DNA of 10,359 nt from Planctomycetota bacterium (GTDB lineage Bacteria > Planctomycetota > Phycisphaerae > UBA1845 > CAIVHJ01), in contig JADFJZ010000014.1 of NCBI GenBank assembly GCA_022565195.1, positions 1 to 10,359 on the forward strand, read 5' to 3'. A program made the translations under genes and the position numbers. Below, piece by piece: positions 7,223-10,359 of this stretch. The notes beneath the pieces are model-generated. The model saw only the letters and a program-made list of their open reading frames with translations, ran no database searches and was not told the DNA's origin. The stretch's first letter is position 1; the number at the start of each line of letters is the position of its first letter.

Positions 7223-7293
7223 CGAACCACGATGACTCGGTGTCCACCACGATCGAGCCGAGCCCTCCAGATCATAGAGCGAAAGGGTTTGAC

Positions 7294-8619
7294 ATGAAGA
7301 AAATCGAACTCACGCCGCAAAAGGAATTCGATTCGATGGCGGACTTGGTTTACGCCAATTCCAAGGCGGACCACACGCAGATCAATTTCTCTGATTCGGC
7401 CAACATGACCACGCGGTTCGCCAACAACCAAGTGATTCAAAACGTGGCCGTTCGCCGGCCGCGGCTCAGTATCCAGGTGGCCTTCGGCAAACGAGTCGGG
7501 CGGATGAGCACGGACAAGTTCGACCCGGCCAGCCTGAAGGCGACGGTGGCCAAAGCGGAGGAGATCGCCCGACTTTCGCCGGAAGATCCCGAATACATGG
7601 AACCGCTCCCGCCGCAGAAATACGCGAAGGTCGACACATACTCGAAAACCACCGCCGACCAAGAGCCCGACGACCTCGCCGACGAAGTTAAGGACATCGT
7701 GGATCGCTGCGAGAAGAACGGCTGCGTCGGCGCCGGCATCGTGACCGCCAACCGCAGTCACGTGGGTATCTCGACAGACAAAGGCCTGCGGGCATTCGAG
7801 CCACGAACCCGGTCATCGTTCAGCCTCACGGCCACTCTGCCGGACAGCACCGGCTGGACCATGAACAATCACCGTAAGATATCCAAGCTGAACATCAAGG
7901 ATCGCACCACAACGGCGATCGAGAAGGCCAAAGCCTCAGCGGGTCCGACCGAGGTGCCCGCCGGACATTGGGAGGTGATCCTCGAGCCCGCCGCCGTAGC
8001 GGGGCTGCTCGGGCCGATGATCTGGATGCTCGGCGCCAAGAACTATTACAAAGGCAACAGTCCCTATGTCGGCAAGTTGAACGAGCGCATTCTCGATGAG
8101 CGGCTGCAGATCGCAACGGAGCCACAGAACGAGCTTCTCTTGGGCACGAGCTTCGACGGCCAGGGCATGCCTTATCGCAAACAGCTCTGGGTTCAGAACG
8201 GCGTGCTCAAGAAGCTCTACTACGATCGCTTCACCGCCCAGGAACACAACGAAACACCGACGCCGTTTCCCAGAGCAATCACGATGGGCTTCCAGAAGCC
8301 GACGGCCTCCAGCCGCGAGGACCTCATTCGCGAGACGAAGCGGGGCATCCTGGTGACCAACTTCTGGTATATCCGCTTTGTGAATGCTACCGACATGACG
8401 CTCACCGGCATGACTCGCGACGGCACGTTCCTGATCGAGGACGGCAAAATAACGGCAGGGGTCAAGAACTTTCGCTGGCACGACAGTCCCTTGCGCGTGT
8501 TTGCAGCGGTCGCCGGTGTCACCGCGCCACACGAGGCGGTAAGCAACGAACGCGGCAAGATGTTGCTTCCTTATATGAGGCTTCCCGACTTCAACTTCTC
8601 GAGCGTGACGCGGTTCTAG
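7294..8619 (+). CDS. TldE/PmbA-like partner of TldD
   Basis: A 441-residue protein of the same TldD/PmbA fold but without HExxxH: where TldD has its metal motif this protein reads LEPAAVAGLLGPMIWM. That is the usual difference between the TldD (catalytic) and TldE (non-catalytic) subunits. N-terminal part RFANNQVIQNVAVRRP and the C-terminal IEDGKITAGVKNFRW fit the family. The ATG at 7294 is preceded by AAGGG at good spacing. The frame is open further upstream to 7060, but that part lies inside the TldD gene, is Arg-rich and holds no signal peptide. So the protein has no visible export signal, unlike its partner. It probably forms a heterodimer with the upstream protein and contributes to the closed substrate chamber. 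The family call is strong; the subunit role is inferred from context. Confidence 0.9.
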   Translation: MKKIELTPQKEFDSMADLVYANSKADHTQINFSDSANMTTRFANNQVIQNVAVRRPRLSIQVAFGKRVGRMSTDKFDPASLKATVAKAEEIARLSPEDPEYMEPLPPQKYAKVDTYSKTTADQEPDDLADEVKDIVDRCEKNGCVGAGIVTANRSHVGISTDKGLRAFEPRTRSSFSLTATLPDSTGWTMNNHRKISKLNIKDRTTTAIEKAKASAGPTEVPAGHWEVILEPAAVAGLLGPMIWMLGAKNYYKGNSPYVGKLNERILDERLQIATEPQNELLLGTSFDGQGMPYRKQLWVQNGVLKKLYYDRFTAQEHNETPTPFPRAITMGFQKPTASSREDLIRETKRGILVTNFWYIRFVNATDMTLTGMTRDGTFLIEDGKITAGVKNFRWHDSPLRVFAAVAGVTAPHEAVSNERGKMLLPYMRLPDFNFSSVTRF

Positions 8620-8867
8620 CCGCAGGCTCGATGATAGGTGGAGATGATCTGCCGCTAGACGGCCTCCAGCCTCGCAGCATAGGGTGGTTCACTTGCGGCG
8701 CTTGTGATCTCACTTTCCCTGGTCTGGCGAATAGTGAACTCAACAAGGGCATGCGCCTATTTCTTCCAGATGGCCATCTTCAACCGAAACCGACTGCCAG
8801 GGCTGCCCCCCTCAAGATGCATCACTTAGCACTCATCTGCGCCTACTTGCAACAGCGTTTGCGGAAC
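8620..8867. other. Region between TldE gene and tRNA fragment
   Basis: An 81-codon plus-strand frame (8631-8876) covers most of this stretch. It has no recognisable domain, no good ribosome binding site and ends exactly in the tRNA fragment, so I do not annotate it as a gene. No clear terminator is seen after the TldE stop codon. If the tRNA fragment is an integration scar, this stretch belongs to the original chromosome. Confidence 0.35.
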
Positions 8868-8913
8868 AGCGGGTGAAGGGACTCGAACCCTCAACATTCA
8901 GCTTGGAAGGCTG
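8868..8913 (-). other. 3' fragment of tRNA-Gly(TCC), probable attachment-site scar
   Basis: Read leftward, these 46 bases match the 3' part of a bacterial tRNA-Gly(TCC). They hold the 3' side of the 5' anticodon strand (CAGC), loop CTTCCAA with anticodon TCC (8905-8907 on the plus strand), 3' strand GCTGA and a variable loop. The T arm follows as GAGGG-TTCGAGT-CCCTT, then the acceptor strand CACCCGC and discriminator T. No CCA is encoded. Rightward of 8913 the expected D arm and 5' acceptor strand GCGGGTG are absent: the sequence changes abruptly to one without tRNA features. A 3' tRNA fragment is the typical direct-repeat end (att site) left by tyrosine-recombinase integration into a tRNA gene. 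Polarity implies that the element lies to the right and the old chromosome to the left. Confidence 0.75.
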
Positions 8914-9088
8914 CAAAACTAGTTGCGTAAGTTGTAGCGATACCAAGGGCTTAGCGAATGGCGAGGTGGAGCGCGCAGCGCAGGGCGCAGCGCGCACGAT
9001 GCCACCATCGCTTGTCGAGGCGTGGCCACGGCTGCCAATCGAGGCTCGGCAGGCCATCGAGTTCATGGCGCGAGTTTACCTGGGGTAA
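8873..9088 (+). CDS. Short ORF built on the antisense of the tRNA fragment
   Basis: A 71-codon frame starts with GTG inside the tRNA fragment, so its first residues (KGLEPSTFSLEG) are the antisense translation of the tRNA T arm and anticodon arm. An Ala-rich linker follows (ERAAQGAARTMPPS), then a compact end, LVEAWPRLPIEARQAIEFMA, which could form two short helices. GLEP-type starts are common in over-predicted ORFs lying across tRNA genes, which argues against a real gene. However, the C-terminal AWPxLP segment looks like protein sequence and could be the remnant of an element-encoded protein. I recognise no domain and see no ribosome binding site. A real but truncated gene and a chance ORF are both possible. 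Confidence 0.3.
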   Translation: MKGLEPSTFSLEGCKTSCVSCSDTKGLANGEVERAAQGAARTMPPSLVEAWPRLPIEARQAIEFMARVYLG

Positions 9089-9299
9089 TAGGAGAGAAAG
9101 GTGCATTCTTGTAGACGTTTACGGAACGGACCCGATGATCACTTCGCTCTCATCGCTTCCGCCTGGCTGCCAAAACCCTAATGGGCCATTCTCCAATCCG
9201 TTCAACTCCTTGATGGGATTCAACCATGTCTGATGGGTGGACTCAACTTTCTGGGGAGCAGGATGCGACTGCGGGGTGGCGAGGAGTTGCTGGAAGGCG
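8914..9299. other. Probable element-side DNA without an assigned gene
   Basis: To the right of the tRNA fragment, apart from the short ORF ending at 9088, no known gene is recognised. A GC-rich stretch at 8971-8995 contains the 9-mer GCGCAGCGC twice, 3 bases apart, flanked by GCGCGC. A leftward frame at 9119-9352 (77 codons) overlaps the end of the propeller gene and has no recognisable domain. No integrase or transposase is visible in the window. Confidence 0.35.
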
Positions 9300-10359
9300 T
9301 CAAAACATTCTGTCGAATGATTTTCCGTTGAACTTGAACACGCCATCCCCACCCAACCACAGATCGCCCCGACTGTCCGTGTAGATGGCCGAGATGTGCT
9401 TGCTCGTAAGTCCGTCCTTTTCTGTGAAGTGCCTCAACGATTTACCGTCGTATCGCCAGGCACCGTAGCCCTGCGTTCCTTGCAATCCGAACCAGATATT
9501 GCCTGCAGCGTCTTCTCCGATTGAGAACACCCGATCAAGCGAGGGGGAACCATCGCTCGCGTCCCCGGGCAGCGGCCCACTGTCGCGGTTCTCGGTGCTG
9601 CCGAGTCCGTTCTTCTGAGTGAAGTTGATGGTGGCGTCTCCATGATGAAGGAGGACTCCGATTCCGTTGTTTCCGATCCAGAGCCTTCCCTTGCTGTCCT
9701 CGAAGATGCTCCGGACGTGTAGCGTGCCGGCTGAGCCGTCAAACCCCAGACTCTGGTCGTTCATGATGGTGAATGACTCTCCGTCGTACCCGATCACCGA
9801 CCCATACGTTGCAAACCAGATTCTCCCGTCTTTCCCTCTGGCGATACCGGTGCACTTGTAGTGCCAGTCGATGTCGCGATCCTCCGGGAGCGGAAATGTC
9901 AGGAAGGTGAGCTGCTCTCCGTCATACCGATACACCCCAGGCTGCCCCTCGAGCTCGTTGTCAGCGCTCTGACCAGCAGGCCCATCGTCTTCTCCGAACC
10001 AGAGGTCTCCGGCCTCGAGCTGCCAATCGTCCTTCGAGTTGTAATTCCTGTTGGTGGGAGTCGTGATCCTCTCCCCGTCGTAGCTGCTGATTTCATTCCC
10101 CGTCTTGAACCAGATGACTCCTTGCCGATCCTCACTGATTGTCCTGACCTGGTTCCTGCTCAGGCCGTCTTCTTCAGTGAAGTAGGTGAGGGTCTCGCCA
10201 TCGAAGCGTGCGACACCTTCCTTCCAACTCCCGAACCAGTAGTTGCCTTTGCTGTCCTCGAAGATGGAGCGCACACCATGTTCGTAACGGAGCAGCGCAG
10301 GCGCATCGATGGCCGCTGGGCCAGTTGAGCTGTTGTGCGTCGTCGCAGGCACCTGGTAG
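9300..10359 (-). CDS. Reg_prop seven-blade beta-propeller protein, 5' end cut
   Basis: The visible 350 or so residues consist almost entirely of Reg_prop-type repeats with the pattern (V/I)xxIxEDxxGxxWFG...YDGxxxxxFT. I count seven: starting near residues 27, 68, 110, 168, 210, 268 and 318 when numbered from the GTG at 10352. They include SIFEDSKGNYWFGS, SIFEDSKGRLWIGN and AIYTDSRGDLWLGG. Seven repeats would close one beta-propeller. In large hybrid sensors of this family two such propellers are followed by a Y_Y_Y domain, a membrane helix and a kinase; here the protein stops right after the seventh repeat, so it is a stand-alone propeller. The frame stays open past 10352 to the edge and that GTG lacks a ribosome binding site, so the true start, perhaps with a signal peptide, is probably outside. 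A binding or extracytoplasmic role is likely; the ligand is unknown. Confidence 0.85.
   Translation of the reverse strand, partial: YQVPATTHNSSTGPAAIDAPALLRYEHGVRSIFEDSKGNYWFGSWKEGVARFDGETLTYFTEEDGLSRNQVRTISEDRQGVIWFKTGNEISSYDGERITTPTNRNYNSKDDWQLEAGDLWFGEDDGPAGQSADNELEGQPGVYRYDGEQLTFLTFPLPEDRDIDWHYKCTGIARGKDGRIWFATYGSVIGYDGESFTIMNDQSLGFDGSAGTLHVRSIFEDSKGRLWIGNNGIGVLLHHGDATINFTQKNGLGSTENRDSGPLPGDASDGSPSLDRVFSIGEDAAGNIWFGLQGTQGYGAWRYDGKSLRHFTEKDGLTSKHISAIYTDSRGDLWLGGDGVFKFNGKSFDRMF

Noticed and set aside
8631..8876. 81-codon plus-strand frame after the TldE gene, considered as a possible RiPP precursor or small protein
   Set aside because: No ribosome binding site, no core-peptide-like end and no known domain; it stops by chance inside the tRNA fragment. 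TldD/TldE can process RiPPs, but nothing else here supports a RiPP cluster.
8868..8960. Intact tRNA-Gly gene
   Set aside because: Only the 3' part is present. No D arm and no 5' acceptor strand complementary to CACCCGC are found in the expected place.
9119..9352. 77-codon leftward frame at the end of the propeller gene
   Set aside because: It begins inside the propeller gene in another frame, has no domain I recognise and no start signal.
1..10359. CRISPR array, intact transposase or integrase, defence system
   Set aside because: No regularly spaced repeats and no recombinase or nuclease motifs were seen on either strand.

Overview
The window looks like a chromosomal segment of a Planctomycetota bacterium, probably of the Phycisphaerae type. 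The main clue is two (and a half) copies of the small C-terminal zinc ribbon CxxCGYxLRG...CPECG, a motif I associate with membrane proteins of this group. A Tat-exported TldD-family protein and a stand-alone Reg_prop beta-propeller fit this but are less specific. The assignment rests on recognised motifs, not on a search.

Layout. Positions 1-300 hold the probable first nine codons of a leftward gene running off the edge, then GC-rich intergenic DNA with a hairpin and two perfect palindromes. Positions 306-998 (minus strand) carry a run of small overlapping zinc-ribbon genes: a 159-residue two-helix protein, a 57-residue one-helix protein, and upstream of them a half-ribbon remnant. About 430 bases without a convincing gene follow, then a full-length DUF418/YeiB-like membrane protein (minus, 1425-2771). 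A divergent intergenic region (2772-3181) separates it from a plus-strand pair: a DUF4212 small subunit and a sodium:solute symporter of the VC_2705 subfamily, coupled by an ATGA overlap. A 328-base gap carries a second copy of the intergenic hairpin seen near the left edge. It is followed by a TldD/TldE-type pair: a Tat-signal TldD with intact metal ligands (5612-7222) and a signal-less TldE-like partner without the metal motif (7294-8619).

The right end looks like an integration boundary. Positions 8868-8913 (minus sense) reproduce the 3' part of a tRNA-Gly(TCC), from the anticodon stem to the discriminator base, but the 5' half is missing. That is the usual scar of an element that integrated into a tRNA gene, and its polarity puts the element to the right. 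There lie a short ORF whose start is the antisense of the tRNA fragment, about 200 bases of unassigned DNA, and a leftward seven-blade Reg_prop propeller protein that runs off the right edge.

How the genes may work together. The symporter subunits clearly form one transporter. TldD and TldE are expected to form one heteromeric metalloprotease, and the presence of a Tat signal on only one of them raises the possibility of co-export of the folded complex. I see no RiPP precursor, CRISPR array, intact transposase or defence system in the window.
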